Source: JAMQKA01 sp043951865 | GTDB taxonomy: Bacteria; Bacteroidota; Rhodothermia; Balneolales; Balneolaceae | DNA: 64,000 nucleotides | Direction: 5' to 3' | Assembly (NCBI RefSeq): GCF_043951865.1 | Contig: NZ_JBINJF010000009.1 | Span: 1-64,000 of the forward strand | Shown here: piece by piece, positions 17,896 through 26,579 of the stretch | How positions within the stretch are numbered: the first letter of the stretch is position 1 | How the letters are laid out: each line of letters opens with the position of its first letter | Notes under the pieces: generated by a model | Told to the model about the DNA's origin: nothing | Database searches by the model: none | What the model saw: the letters and a program-made list of their open reading frames with translations, nothing else | Program-made: the position numbers and the translations under genes

Positions 17896-18564
17896 GTGGC
17901 CAAAAAGAAATTTATCGCAATTGGCGATATCCATGGATGCCTGCAATCCTTACAGTCGCTCCTGAAAAAGCTGGAGCCGTATGCCGATCGCCAAATCGTT
18001 TTTATCGGGGATTACATAGACCGGGGACCAGACTCCAAAGGGGTCGTGGATCTGCTGCTGGAGTTTCGCAACCATCACGATTGCATTTTTCTGCGTGGCA
18101 ATCACGAACAGATGCTGCTCGACACGCTCTGGCGGGACGGGCTCAACATGTGGATCAACAACGGGGGGCGAACCACCCTGAATTCCTACGGAACCAATTC
18201 CCGACACCTTGATTTGCCGGAGAGTCATCTGGAATTCTACCGGAACACGCGGATATTCTACGACACTCCCGATTATTTTTTCGTACATGCGGGGCTTGCT
18301 CCCCATAAAAAAATTGAAGAATCAGTTCGAAACGAGCAGGAACATGTAGAATTTTTGTGGGAACGCTCGCACTTGAACGCTTTTGAGACGGTGTGGGAAA
18401 AGAAAGTGGTGTTTGGCCATACGCCGCGACCTCATCCCTTTCAAAAAGAAAAGATGCTGGGTATCGATACCGGATGTGTGTATGAATCCCTGGGCTACGG
18501 CAAGCTTACGGCCGCCCTGCTGCCGGAAGAGGAGTTTATCCAGCAGGTTTGTCTAGACAAATAA
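17896..18564 (+). CDS. PP1-like serine/threonine protein phosphatase (metallophosphoesterase)
   Basis: A 222-residue calcineurin-like phosphoesterase starting at GTG 17896. The PPP-family metal-site motifs are all visible in order: GDIHG near residue 12, GDYIDRGPDS near 39, RGNHE near 67 and a late HAGL (VHAGLAP) with FGHTP. This set is typical of bacterial PrpA/PrpB-like or diadenosine-tetraphosphatase-like enzymes with two metal ions. Whether the substrate is phosphoprotein or a nucleotide cannot be told. It lies between nusB and ychF on the same strand. Confidence 0.88.
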   Translation: MAKKKFIAIGDIHGCLQSLQSLLKKLEPYADRQIVFIGDYIDRGPDSKGVVDLLLEFRNHHDCIFLRGNHEQMLLDTLWRDGLNMWINNGGRTTLNSYGTNSRHLDLPESHLEFYRNTRIFYDTPDYFFVHAGLAPHKKIEESVRNEQEHVEFLWERSHLNAFETVWEKKVVFGHTPRPHPFQKEKMLGIDTGCVYESLGYGKLTAALLPEEEFIQQVCLDK

Positions 18565-18628
18565 GTAATTCAAAATCAGGCTGTCACCTTCAACTCCGTG
18601 ATAGTGAACCAAGGTAAAATATCGAATA

Positions 18629-19723
18629 ATGAGCCTCAGATGTGGAATAGTAGGACTTCCCAATGTAGGAAAGTCCAGTTTGTTTAACGCCCTAAGCGAT
18701 GCAGGGGCTGAATCAGAAAATTTTCCGTTTTGCACCATTGATCCCAATGTCGGGGTCGTGCCGGTACCCGACAAGCGCCTGGATAACCTGGCCGAGATTG
18801 TTCAGCCGAAATCCAAAGTCCCCACCAGCGTGGAGTTTGTGGATATCGCCGGTCTCGTAAAAGGAGCTTCAGAGGGAAAAGGAAAAGGCAACGCTTTTTT
18901 GTCGCACATCCGGGAGGTGGACCTGATTGTGCATGTAGTACGCTGCTTTGACGATCCCAATGTCATTCATGTGGAGGGGAGCATCAATCCCGCCCGCGAT
19001 ATCCGGATTATTGAGGATGAGCTTGTATTCAAGGACCTGGTCTCCGTAGAAAAGCGGGAGGAAAACCTGAAGAAGGAAGCCAAAAGCGGGGACAAAAAGA
19101 TTATTTCACAATACGAAACCGTTAAACGCCTTCGCGAGCACCTGGAACAGGGGAATTCCGCCCGCACGTTCACTGATGACCCGGAGGAAAAAAAAGCCTA
19201 CCGGGAACTGTTCCTGCTCTCAGACAAACCGGTGCTGTACGCTTGTAATGTCAGTGAAGAGGACCTCGATGGCGGTAACAAGCTGGTCGAACAGGTACGT
19301 GAAATTGCCGCTGAAAATGATGATGAAGTGGTTACCTTTTGCGCCAAGATAGAGGAGGAGATCGCCGAGCTGGACGAGGAGGAGCGTGCAATGTTTCTCG
19401 AGGAACTGGGAGTTGAAAGTGCAGGACTTGATCGACTGATACAGGCCGCGTACAAAGAGCTGGGACTCATCACCTTTTTTACGGCGGGTCCAAAAGAAGT
19501 ACGGGCGTGGACGGTGCGCAAGGGCGCCAAAGCCCCGGAGGCCGCCGGCGTTATTCATTCCGATTTCGAACACGGTTTCATCCGGGCCGAGACGGTCAGC
19601 TATGAAATCTACGCCGAGCTGGGCTCAGAAAAAGCGATCAAAGATGCAGGCAAAATGCGCCAGGAGGGGAAAGACTATGTGGTACAGGATGGCGATGTAA
19701 TGCTCTTCAGGTTCAACGTCTAA
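18629..19723 (+). CDS. ychF: Ribosome-binding ATPase YchF (Obg-related)
   Basis: A 364-residue cytoplasmic P-loop protein of the conserved YchF/OLA1 family, which prefers ATP to GTP and binds ribosomes. The P-loop GLPNVGKSS lies at about residues 8-16, switch regions at FPFCTIDPNVG and DIAGLVKGASEGKG, and the coiled-coil domain at about 125-200. The C-terminal TGS domain is marked by LITFFTAGPKEVRAWT and the family-ending VVQDGDVMLFRFNV. Length and start are those of the family. It is 64 bases downstream of the phosphatase gene. Confidence 0.97.
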   Translation: MSLRCGIVGLPNVGKSSLFNALSDAGAESENFPFCTIDPNVGVVPVPDKRLDNLAEIVQPKSKVPTSVEFVDIAGLVKGASEGKGKGNAFLSHIREVDLIVHVVRCFDDPNVIHVEGSINPARDIRIIEDELVFKDLVSVEKREENLKKEAKSGDKKIISQYETVKRLREHLEQGNSARTFTDDPEEKKAYRELFLLSDKPVLYACNVSEEDLDGGNKLVEQVREIAAENDDEVVTFCAKIEEEIAELDEEERAMFLEELGVESAGLDRLIQAAYKELGLITFFTAGPKEVRAWTVRKGAKAPEAAGVIHSDFEHGFIRAETVSYEIYAELGSEKAIKDAGKMRQEGKDYVVQDGDVMLFRFNV

Positions 19724-19754
19724 CATTCAACATTCAACTTTCAACCTTTTCTCA

Positions 19755-20945
19755 CTAAGCTCCGGTTAGCAGCCGTTCCATCCGCTTTTTGAGCTGCCCG
19801 GCCGCAGTGGCATAGCCACCCCCGCTTCCATCTACAAAATGGATATGTTGCCGGTGGTATTTAAACACCATGCAGGTAATCATAGCCGTTTCTGAGAGAT
19901 GAAACCCGTACGCCAGTCGACCGGCTTCAAACTTTTGCTCCAGGAACTGCTGCAACTGTTGAAACTGCTCTTCTGTGCCACTGATCACTACCCGCAGCAT
20001 ATCGTCAAACTTCCGGTGGTCGGAATTGAGGGCAAGGTCCGGTTTATAGAGCGACCAGTTTGTATCAGCAGATTCATATCCCAGGGTCATGAACAACTTT
20101 CCAAGCATGACCTGGACTTTAACTTTCAGCATGTACATGATACGCTGCATCCGGCTCATTCCAAACGTACGGAATTTTATCTCTCCCATCAGCGATTGTA
20201 GTGACATATTCATGTTCAGCCGTGCGGGATCGATCGGATTCGTGTTGTCGTCAAAACCGAAGATCTCACGCATTTTGCGCAGTACCTGCTCGTAAATTAC
20301 ACCCTTATTACCTGCAGAAGGGTTAGCTTTTACCAGCATGGTGATCACTTTTTTCCCCTGTTGTCCCACCTCCTGCCAGCGACACTCCAGCCCGGTAAAA
20401 TCGGCCTCAATCCGGCTGCCCGCAGAAGCGATTATGTATTCATCCTTTCCCGCATTTTTTAACAGGTTCTCTGCATACGTTAATCCACCACCCGAGAAGA
20501 TGGCCTGGCTGTAGGCTTTCGAAACCCGGTAACGGGCAATTTGTACATCAAACCCGGCTTTACGGATCCGCCGAATCGGGATGACAGCAGCCCTCAGGTC
20601 AAGACCGTATTGATGCTCGCCAATTGCCTTGCTGGCGGCCAGGACCTCCCGCGCTTTATTCAACAACGAGGGCGGGATACAGAATGAGCATCCGTCTCCG
20701 GCAAAGGTATAGGGAATGTCATCCTTGTTCTCCAGGTTGAGCATACCCACGATAGGAGAGGCTCCCAGAATATTGACCCTCTTGTAGCGACCCTTTTCAA
20801 CAGCCCCCGTGGAATTCACAATATCCGTAACGGCAACATACCAGTTGCCCGGAAGGGGATGAAAACGGGCCGGATCGGAGAGCTGGAAAAAGGAGTCCAG
20901 CAGTGGCAGGTCCGAATAAAAAGAGTCCATAGGTTCAGTCCCCAT
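19755..20945 (-). CDS. DUF3095 family protein (nucleotide-cyclase-like fold)
   Basis: A 396-residue protein without signal peptide. The segment YVAVTDIVNSTGAVEKGRYK (about residues 36-55) resembles the metal-binding strand-loop of class III nucleotidyl cyclases (D-I-x-x-S/T). A second acidic motif, TFAGDGCSFC, sits near residue 80. This arrangement is that of the DUF3095 family as I know it. The C-terminal third (after about residue 240) is variable and ends with a helix-rich region containing HIHFVDGSGGG. No enzyme activity is established for the family to my knowledge, and cyclase function is not claimed. It converges with ychF across 31 bases and follows the SPOR lipoprotein gene on the same strand. 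Confidence 0.7.
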   Translation of the reverse strand: MGTEPMDSFYSDLPLLDSFFQLSDPARFHPLPGNWYVAVTDIVNSTGAVEKGRYKRVNILGASPIVGMLNLENKDDIPYTFAGDGCSFCIPPSLLNKAREVLAASKAIGEHQYGLDLRAAVIPIRRIRKAGFDVQIARYRVSKAYSQAIFSGGGLTYAENLLKNAGKDEYIIASAGSRIEADFTGLECRWQEVGQQGKKVITMLVKANPSAGNKGVIYEQVLRKMREIFGFDDNTNPIDPARLNMNMSLQSLMGEIKFRTFGMSRMQRIMYMLKVKVQVMLGKLFMTLGYESADTNWSLYKPDLALNSDHRKFDDMLRVVISGTEEQFQQLQQFLEQKFEAGRLAYGFHLSETAMITCMVFKYHRQHIHFVDGSGGGYATAAGQLKKRMERLLTGA

Positions 20946-20977
20946 CGGGGCACCCGGGCTTTAAGGCAGATTCGAAA

Positions 20978-21583
20978 TTATTGATTTGGCTCTTTACTGG
21001 AATCGGAGGCAGGTTTAAAACGGATTTCCGTGGTATCGGCAGGGACCATATAGGGATTGATGCGATCGTGCACCACCCACGCATCCGAGTACTTTCGCTT
21101 TACCAGGCGTGAGAACTCAATCGCACGGTGGCGCTCATTAAAATCACCGACGTGAACCTTGTAATAGGGCTGCTTGAAAAAGACGTATGTTTCAGGTTGA
21201 AAGCCGACGATTGTGGTATCGGACCACATGCGAAACGACCGGGCTACCGAGTCGGCAAGTGATACATTCCGGGTTGTAACAACCTGGATGCGGAATCCGT
21301 CAAAAGGATCACGATTCCCAGATTCGGCGTCCGGAGAAGACTCCATAAAAAAGTCGGGCATCTCATGATTTTGGGTCGCATAGAGATCGCTCAAACTGTT
21401 GCGATAAGCCGCAAAATCAAAGTCGCTTTCGGTTGCTGCAGCGTAGGCAGAGTCCTCCGCCGTTTCACCGAGCGCTCCCTCCCGGGTGGTTTGTGTGGTT
21501 TTACAGGCCGAGAGTCCGGCCAGCAGGGCCAGGACAAGGACAAAAGATCGATATCGATATGAGTTCGGAATGACAGTTTGCAT
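20978..21583 (-). CDS. SPOR-domain lipoprotein
   Basis: A 201-residue exported lipoprotein. A signal peptide ends in a lipobox (AGLSAC, around residue 27), followed by a Thr-rich linker. The C-terminal 80 residues (GFRIQVVTTRNVSLADSVA to YYKVHVGDFNERHRAIEFSR) have the spacing and hydrophobic pattern of a SPOR domain. Such domains bind denuded peptidoglycan glycans at division sites. It lies 3 bases after the stop of the short aldehyde dehydrogenase-like gene upstream on the same strand and may share that transcript, although the functions look unrelated. Confidence 0.75.
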   Translation of the reverse strand: MQTVIPNSYRYRSFVLVLALLAGLSACKTTQTTREGALGETAEDSAYAAATESDFDFAAYRNSLSDLYATQNHEMPDFFMESSPDAESGNRDPFDGFRIQVVTTRNVSLADSVARSFRMWSDTTIVGFQPETYVFFKQPYYKVHVGDFNERHRAIEFSRLVKRKYSDAWVVHDRINPYMVPADTTEIRFKPASDSSKEPNQ

Positions 21584-21586
21584 AAA

Positions 21587-22456
21587 TTAATTTCCTGTTG
21601 GATGCCAGGTCGTTTTAATTTCCTGTAATTTCATAATTAAGTCGGGACTTTCCACCTCTGAATGGTCCCAGTTTTCGTAATATTCCCGCGTTACTCGTTT
21701 AACGTTTAAAGCGGCATTTTCTTCTAATTGTTTCCGCATTTCCTGGTCCATATCGCGATCGGCATTTACAAGGGCATTCACATCCATGTGAGAGGAGAGC
21801 GGTGATAGAAGTTCATCCCGGTAACCGGTCAAAATATTGACAACTCCCCCGGGAACATCGGAGGAATGCAGCACTTCAGCAAAACTGATCGTCACGTTCG
21901 GGGCCGTCTCCCCAGCCAGGACAACGCAGGTATTGCCGCCTGCCATGACGGGAGCTATAACGGAAATCAATCCCAGCAGGGCAGGGGTTTCGGGGGGCAG
22001 AACCGAAACGATACCCACCGGTTCGGGCACGCTGAAATTAAAATGATTGCCGGCAACGGGATTCACCGTGCTGTATACCTGCTGGTATTTATCTGTCCAG
22101 CCGGCATAGTATATCAGGCGATCGATGGTGCCATGGACTTCACGCCGGGCTTCCTTTTCGGACGAACCGAGGCGTTTCAGCTCTTTAACAAACTGGGCTT
22201 TACGTCCTTCCAGCATCTCCGCAATGCGGTAGAGAATCTGTCCCCGGTTGTAGGCCGGGCGATTTTGCCACACGTCGAAAGCACTGCGGGCGGCAACTAC
22301 AGCATCGCGCACATCTTTGCGAGAGCACCGGCAGGCGTTGGCAAGGAAGTTGCGATCCTTGTCATACACCTTGTAAACCCGCCCTGATTCGGTCCGGCGA
22401 AAGCTGCCACCCACGTAGGTTTTATATGTTTTGTTTACTTCAATTCTTTCTGACAT
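21587..22456 (-). CDS. Truncated aldehyde dehydrogenase-like protein lacking the catalytic domain
   Basis: A 289-residue protein covering only the N-terminal NAD-binding part of an aldehyde dehydrogenase (FVGG-like KTYVGGSF, VPEPVGIVSVLPPETPAL, GNTCVVLAGETAP). It stops about where the catalytic lobe would begin. The catalytic Cys and the general-base Glu motif (ELGGK) are absent, so it should be inactive by itself. It lies 65 bases after a complete ALDH whose N-terminus and Cys motif resemble ALDH16. In bacterial ALDH16 a full domain is fused to a second domain without the Cys. The two genes may therefore be a split version in which this protein is structural. It is not a fresh pseudogene because the frame is clean to a stop. 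Confidence 0.75.
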   Translation of the reverse strand: MSERIEVNKTYKTYVGGSFRRTESGRVYKVYDKDRNFLANACRCSRKDVRDAVVAARSAFDVWQNRPAYNRGQILYRIAEMLEGRKAQFVKELKRLGSSEKEARREVHGTIDRLIYYAGWTDKYQQVYSTVNPVAGNHFNFSVPEPVGIVSVLPPETPALLGLISVIAPVMAGGNTCVVLAGETAPNVTISFAEVLHSSDVPGGVVNILTGYRDELLSPLSSHMDVNALVNADRDMDQEMRKQLEENAALNVKRVTREYYENWDHSEVESPDLIMKLQEIKTTWHPTGN

Positions 22457-22521
22457 ATCAACAATTATTGGTTAGAACCCTATAATATGCTATTCTAAAG
22501 CAACGGTAATGGATATAGCCA

Positions 22522-24048
22522 TTATGTTAGCTGAACGTAGGGATACAACCCGTGGAGCCCGCCTTCGCGCCCGACTCCGCTTTCCTTGTATCCGCCAAAT
22601 GGAGCGGTCGGGTCAAACTGGTTGTAGGTGTTGGACCAAACCACGCCATTTCTGAGCTTCTTTCCGGTTTCGAATATTTTTGATCCCTTGTCCGTCCAGA
22701 CGCCCCCGGCCAAACCGTAGGGAGTGTTATTGGCCTTCTCAATTGCTTCGTCGGGAGTTCGAAATGTCTGGATTGTCAGCACCGGACCAAAAATTTCTTC
22801 TTTTACCACGCGGTTCGACTGCCCGACGTTGGTAATCAGGGTCGGTTTGCAGAAATAGCCTGCATCCGGAAGTGGACTGGAGCCCTGGTATATTTCTGCC
22901 CCTTCCTCAATGCCGATCTCAATATATTCCCTGATTTTATCGTATTGCTGTTTCGAGTTTATCGCACCGATGTCGGTGTTTTTGTCCAGGGGGTCGCCCA
23001 CGATAAGCGTTTCAATACGATCGCGCAATTTCCGGTAAATAGTGTCGGCAATACTCTCTTGCACCAGCAACCGGGAGCCGGCACAGCAAACATGTCCCTG
23101 GTTAAAGAAGATCGCGTTAATAATCCCCTCAACAGCCTGGTCAACGGCCGCATCCTCAAAAATGATGTTTGGTCCCTTGCCGCCCAGCTCAAGCGTATAT
23201 TTCTTTTCGGTTCCGGCCAGCGATTTCATGATAATTTTACCGACCTCCGTTGAGCCGGTAAAGGCGATTTTGTCTACATCGGAATGATCAACTATTTCAG
23301 CACCGGTGGTACCGGCCCCCGTTACAATGTTGACAACACCTTCCGGAATATTGGCTTCCTGGCACAGTTCGGCAAACTTGAGAGCCGTCAGCGGAGTCGT
23401 TTCAGCAGGTTTTAAGACCACCGTATTGCCGGTGGCAAGGGCGGGAGCTACTTTCCAGGCCAGCATCAGCAGCGGAAAATTCCACGGGATGATCTGACCG
23501 GCCACGCCCAGTGGTCGGGGTTGTTTGGCAGGGAAAGCGTACTCCAGCTTGTCGGCCCAGCCGGCATAATAGAAAAAATGGGCGGCAGCCAGCGGGATAT
23601 CTACGTCCCGCGATTCCCGAATCGGCTTGCCTCCATCCATCGATTCAATGACGGCAAACTCTTTGGCCCGTTCCTGAATCAACCGCGCCAGCCGAAAAAC
23701 ATATTTGCCCCGTTCTTTCCCGGGGAGCGTAGACCAGCTTTTTTTGAAGGCTTTTCGGGCGCTCTTTACCGCTTTGTCGACATCCTGTTGGGTGGCCTCG
23801 GCTATCTCTGCAAGCGGCTTTTCGGTAGCCGGATTGATCGTGTTAAAATATCGCCCTTTTTCAGGTTCAATAAATCGTCCGCCGATAAACAGGTCATACT
23901 GGTCGTTAATTTCCACATGGCTGGTACTTTCCGGAGCATCCGCATAAGCCCACTGCGAACCAAAGTGAAGTTTTGAACTCGGAGAACTGGGTTTGAACGG
24001 CTGCTCGTTCGGGTCCTGCGATTCAGTGGATTTTTTTTCTTCAGTCAT
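22522..24048 (-). CDS. Aldehyde dehydrogenase, ALDH16-like, in the deoxyribose cluster
   Basis: A 508-residue NAD(P)-dependent aldehyde dehydrogenase. The NAD-binding region is marked by IIPWNFPLLMLAWKVAPALA. FTGSTEVGK is the Rossmann loop, ELGGKGPN holds the general-base Glu and GHVCCAGSR the catalytic Cys. A 50-residue Ser/Pro-rich N-terminal extension precedes the core (YDLFIGGRFIEPEKG). The gene lies downstream of deoC and upstream of the truncated ALDH on one strand. DeoC yields acetaldehyde and glyceraldehyde-3-phosphate, so oxidation of acetaldehyde is the likely role, inferred from context. A palindromic repeat element separates it from deoC. Confidence 0.9.
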   Translation of the reverse strand: MTEEKKSTESQDPNEQPFKPSSPSSKLHFGSQWAYADAPESTSHVEINDQYDLFIGGRFIEPEKGRYFNTINPATEKPLAEIAEATQQDVDKAVKSARKAFKKSWSTLPGKERGKYVFRLARLIQERAKEFAVIESMDGGKPIRESRDVDIPLAAAHFFYYAGWADKLEYAFPAKQPRPLGVAGQIIPWNFPLLMLAWKVAPALATGNTVVLKPAETTPLTALKFAELCQEANIPEGVVNIVTGAGTTGAEIVDHSDVDKIAFTGSTEVGKIIMKSLAGTEKKYTLELGGKGPNIIFEDAAVDQAVEGIINAIFFNQGHVCCAGSRLLVQESIADTIYRKLRDRIETLIVGDPLDKNTDIGAINSKQQYDKIREYIEIGIEEGAEIYQGSSPLPDAGYFCKPTLITNVGQSNRVVKEEIFGPVLTIQTFRTPDEAIEKANNTPYGLAGGVWTDKGSKIFETGKKLRNGVVWSNTYNQFDPTAPFGGYKESGVGREGGLHGLYPYVQLT

Positions 24049-24391
24049 AAAATATCAATGATTAAAAAAGATTCTCAAGACGCTTGACTAGCCCGGTTTC
24101 CGGACTTTTCCCAATTCATGGTTCTTATCTATAATATTTTAACGTTCCAAGCTTGTTCAATTTTTCTCCCGGACAAACCGCAGTGCCTGTTAGAGAGCTT
24201 TGCAAAACCCTCAATTCCTCGTTTTAAGGGAGTTGTACAGTTGTACTCCCGTTTAAAGGTCGCCGAGGTCGGTAGTACAACTACCTCCCAACAAAATAGC
24301 AGGTTCTGCAAAGGCCCCTGTTATTATTTATCTGGCCCGAACTCACAACTCTTTTCTCAAAGAGGATCAGTTTAGGGAACGTTCAAACGGA
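24049..24391. other. Intergenic region between deoC and aldehyde dehydrogenase
   Basis: This 343-base gap inside an otherwise co-directional cluster is filled mainly by the palindromic element at 24198-24313. I see no protein-coding gene; a short open frame across the palindrome is not credible. Confidence 0.55.
24198..24313. repeat. Palindromic intergenic element, copy A
   Basis: A 116-base imperfect hairpin. CTTTGCAAAACC (24198-24209) pairs with GGTTCTGCAAAG (24302-24313) with one mismatch. Inside, the arms contain GGGAGTTGTAC (24228-24238) and GTACAAC with CTCCC (24275-24290). The ends are shared with copy B (30475-30569). It may form a large RNA or DNA hairpin between deoC and the downstream ALDH. 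Origin as a small non-autonomous mobile element is possible. Confidence 0.65.
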
Positions 24392-25297
24392 TCAGTCATT
24401 GGAAAAATAATCACTGCTTTGGTAGACACCGGACTCATATTTCTCAATCTGCATGAGCAGATCATTTGTTAATGAGCTGGCCCCAAATCGGAAATATTCC
24501 GGCGTGAGCCAGGCATCTCCGAGTGTTTCCTTGACCAGAACCAGGTATTGCAGGGCCTGTTTGGCTTTCCGGATACCCCCGGCCGGCTTCATTCCCACCA
24601 TACGATCGGCTTCATAAAAGTAGTCCCTTATGGCTTCGGTCATCACCAGGGTAACCTCTTGTGTTGCAGCGGGTTTTATTTTTCCGGTTGATGTTTTTAT
24701 GAAGTCAGCTCCCGCGTGCATGGCCAGGTCACTTGCCTTGCGTACATTTTCAAGTGTCTGCAGCTCCCCGGTCTCCAGGATGACTTTTAAATGGGCATCA
24801 CCGCAAGCCTGTTTAACGGCGGCAATTTCATCAAAAACATACGCATATTCACCTTCCAGGAATTTTCCCCGGGAGATCACCATGTCAATCTCATCCGCCC
24901 CCTGGGCTACGGCAAATTCCGCTTCCTGAATTTTGGCATTACGGGTTGTCATTCCACTGGGAAAAGCGGTTGCTACGCTGGCCACCTTGATGTTGGTGTC
25001 ACGCAGTTCCGCTTTTGCGGCCGATACCATGTTTGGGTAGACGCAAATGGCCGCAACGGTGGGCAGGTCAGGTCGGTCGGCATGGGGCATTTTCGCCTTT
25101 TTGCAGAGCTGCTTCACTTTGCCCGGCGTGTCGCGACCTTCCAGCGTGGTCAGGTCGATCATGCTAAGGGCCAGCTTCAACGCATACCTCTTCGCGTCTT
25201 GTTTGATACTGCGTTTATTTAATCGCGAAACACGCTCTGCTACTCCTGTGGCATCAATCGGTTTGGTCGTATAAAAATCGGGATATTCGCCTGGCAA
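24392..25297 (-). CDS. deoC: Deoxyribose-phosphate aldolase
   Basis: A 301-residue class I aldolase cleaving 2-deoxyribose-5-phosphate to acetaldehyde and glyceraldehyde-3-phosphate. The Schiff-base Lys is in DFIKTSTGK, the second conserved Lys in MKPAGGIRK, and the catalytic Asp in GADEIDMV. It is about 50-80 residues longer than the E. coli-type enzymes at the N-terminus, as in the long DeoC group found in Actinobacteria and Bacteroidota. It heads a minus-strand cluster with two ALDH-family genes. This fits deoxyribose or deoxynucleoside catabolism with disposal of acetaldehyde. No phosphopentomutase or nucleoside phosphorylase gene is nearby. Confidence 0.94.
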   Translation of the reverse strand: MPGEYPDFYTTKPIDATGVAERVSRLNKRSIKQDAKRYALKLALSMIDLTTLEGRDTPGKVKQLCKKAKMPHADRPDLPTVAAICVYPNMVSAAKAELRDTNIKVASVATAFPSGMTTRNAKIQEAEFAVAQGADEIDMVISRGKFLEGEYAYVFDEIAAVKQACGDAHLKVILETGELQTLENVRKASDLAMHAGADFIKTSTGKIKPAATQEVTLVMTEAIRDYFYEADRMVGMKPAGGIRKAKQALQYLVLVKETLGDAWLTPEYFRFGASSLTNDLLMQIEKYESGVYQSSDYFSND

Positions 25298-25739
25298 AAT
25301 TCGGCACTGTTGGTTTTTAGTTAATCATGAGGAAAGGTAAGCATTCGTAAATATTCATTACAATTTAAATACCCGGACTATTCACCATTATGAATACAGT
25401 ACGTTAACTAAATCCGATATGCAGCAATTTCTTTCAGAAAATCGTAGTGAGCAAATATGGGAATAACTGTAATCTCTTACGGGTTGTCTACCTGGCATCA
25501 TTATCCTCATCTGAAAAAACGCCTTGCATTTAAATTTGAAATGGTCTAATTAATGTTTCCCAGGAAAAACCGGCACTAATGACCGGTCATTTAGTAGTGT
25601 AATACGTTGCGATAGGAGTGGGATCTTCTGTATTTTTACATGGGAATCGGTCTACAGGTTGAATCATCCCATGTACAGAAAATCTACGCTGGCATTTGCG
25701 GTATTGTTCACCAATTGACCGGCCTAAGGAATAGATATT
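25298..25739. promoter_or_regulatory. Divergent control region of deoC and the sugar-acid operon
   Basis: This 442-base gap separates minus-strand deoC from the plus-strand dehydratase gene, so it must carry at least two promoters. I could not place the -33/-7 boxes with confidence. A perfect 14-base palindrome at 25578-25591 is the one clear regulatory candidate. No gene is evident. Confidence 0.5.
25578..25591. promoter_or_regulatory. Perfect 14-base palindrome, candidate operator
   Basis: AATGACCGGTCATT is a perfect dyad, and the flanks extend it imperfectly (ACTAATGACC against GGTCATTTAGT). It lies 149 bases before the start of the dehydratase gene in the divergent intergenic region. The symmetry suggests a dimeric repressor such as a TetR- or GntR-type protein; no regulator gene is adjacent. 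Confidence 0.5.
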
Positions 25740-26576
25740 ATGAAAGTATATAAGACGAAACAAGGTATTGTAATTGAGCGCCGTGAATCCTTTTACCTGT
25801 TGCGCGATGAAGGGTGGGATTCATTTATCAATGATGATGACCTCTATGAAAAAGTGGATGCGGTTACCACATCCGGTGAACCTATTAATAACGGGCCGCA
25901 GCTTATTTCCGAGCAGCTTGAAGCTCCGGTTCAGGGGCAGGAGATATGGGCGAGCGGGGTGACCTACTACAACAGCAAGCTGGGCCGGGAAGAGGAGTCT
26001 AAAGAGACGGGAGGCAGTGACTTCTATGCCCGCGTATATGACGCCGATCGCCCGGAGCTCTTTTTTAAGGCAACGAAAAACCGAACCGTGGGATCGGGGG
26101 AGTTCGTACGCATCCGCGAAGATTCCACGTGGGATGTGCCGGAGCCTGAACTCACGCTTGTGATCACATCCGGGGGGAACATTGTCGGATATACCATCGG
26201 CAACGACATGAGTTCACGCAGTATTGAAGGCGAAAATCCGCTGTACCTGCCGCAGGCCAAGTGCTATGACGGGTCGGCGGCGGTGGGTCCGTGTATTTAT
26301 GTGACCGACAAGCCGCTTCCGCCGGAGACCAAAATTGAGCTGGAGATAGAACGTGAGGGCCGTATCGTCTTTCAGGATGATATCAAAATCAACCAGATCA
26401 AACGAAAGTTTACAGAACTTGTTTCATACTTGTACAGGGAATGTTCGTTTCCGAACGGAAGTCTTTTGATGACCGGAACCGGCATTGTTCCCTCCAACGA
26501 CTTTACATTGCACCATGGTGACGAAATCAGAATTTCAATAGCACAAATTGGGACGTTAATTAACAAAGTTAAATAA
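25740..26576 (+). CDS. Fumarylacetoacetate hydrolase-family protein, probable 2-keto-3-deoxy-pentonate dehydratase
   Basis: A 278-residue FAH-fold enzyme. The metal and substrate motifs appear in order: the region around IWASGVTYYNSK (residues 67-78), EPELTLVI with the metal-binding Glu pair (about 138-145), GYTIGNDMSSRSIEG (about 153-167) and TGTGIVP near the C-terminus. It is followed 3 bases later by a 2,5-dioxovalerate dehydrogenase. That pairing is typical of the oxidative pentose (Weimberg-type) route, where 2-keto-3-deoxy-arabinonate or -xylonate is dehydrated to 2-oxoglutarate semialdehyde. A role with hexarate-derived acids is an alternative. Upstream dehydrogenase and dehydratase genes are not in the window. 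Confidence 0.8.
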   Translation: MKVYKTKQGIVIERRESFYLLRDEGWDSFINDDDLYEKVDAVTTSGEPINNGPQLISEQLEAPVQGQEIWASGVTYYNSKLGREEESKETGGSDFYARVYDADRPELFFKATKNRTVGSGEFVRIREDSTWDVPEPELTLVITSGGNIVGYTIGNDMSSRSIEGENPLYLPQAKCYDGSAAVGPCIYVTDKPLPPETKIELEIEREGRIVFQDDIKINQIKRKFTELVSYLYRECSFPNGSLLMTGTGIVPSNDFTLHHGDEIRISIAQIGTLINKVK

Positions 26577-26579
26577 ACG

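Noticed and set aside
24118..24375. A plus-strand frame across the palindromic element
   Set aside because: It follows the hairpin, has no domain and lies opposite the direction of both neighbours.
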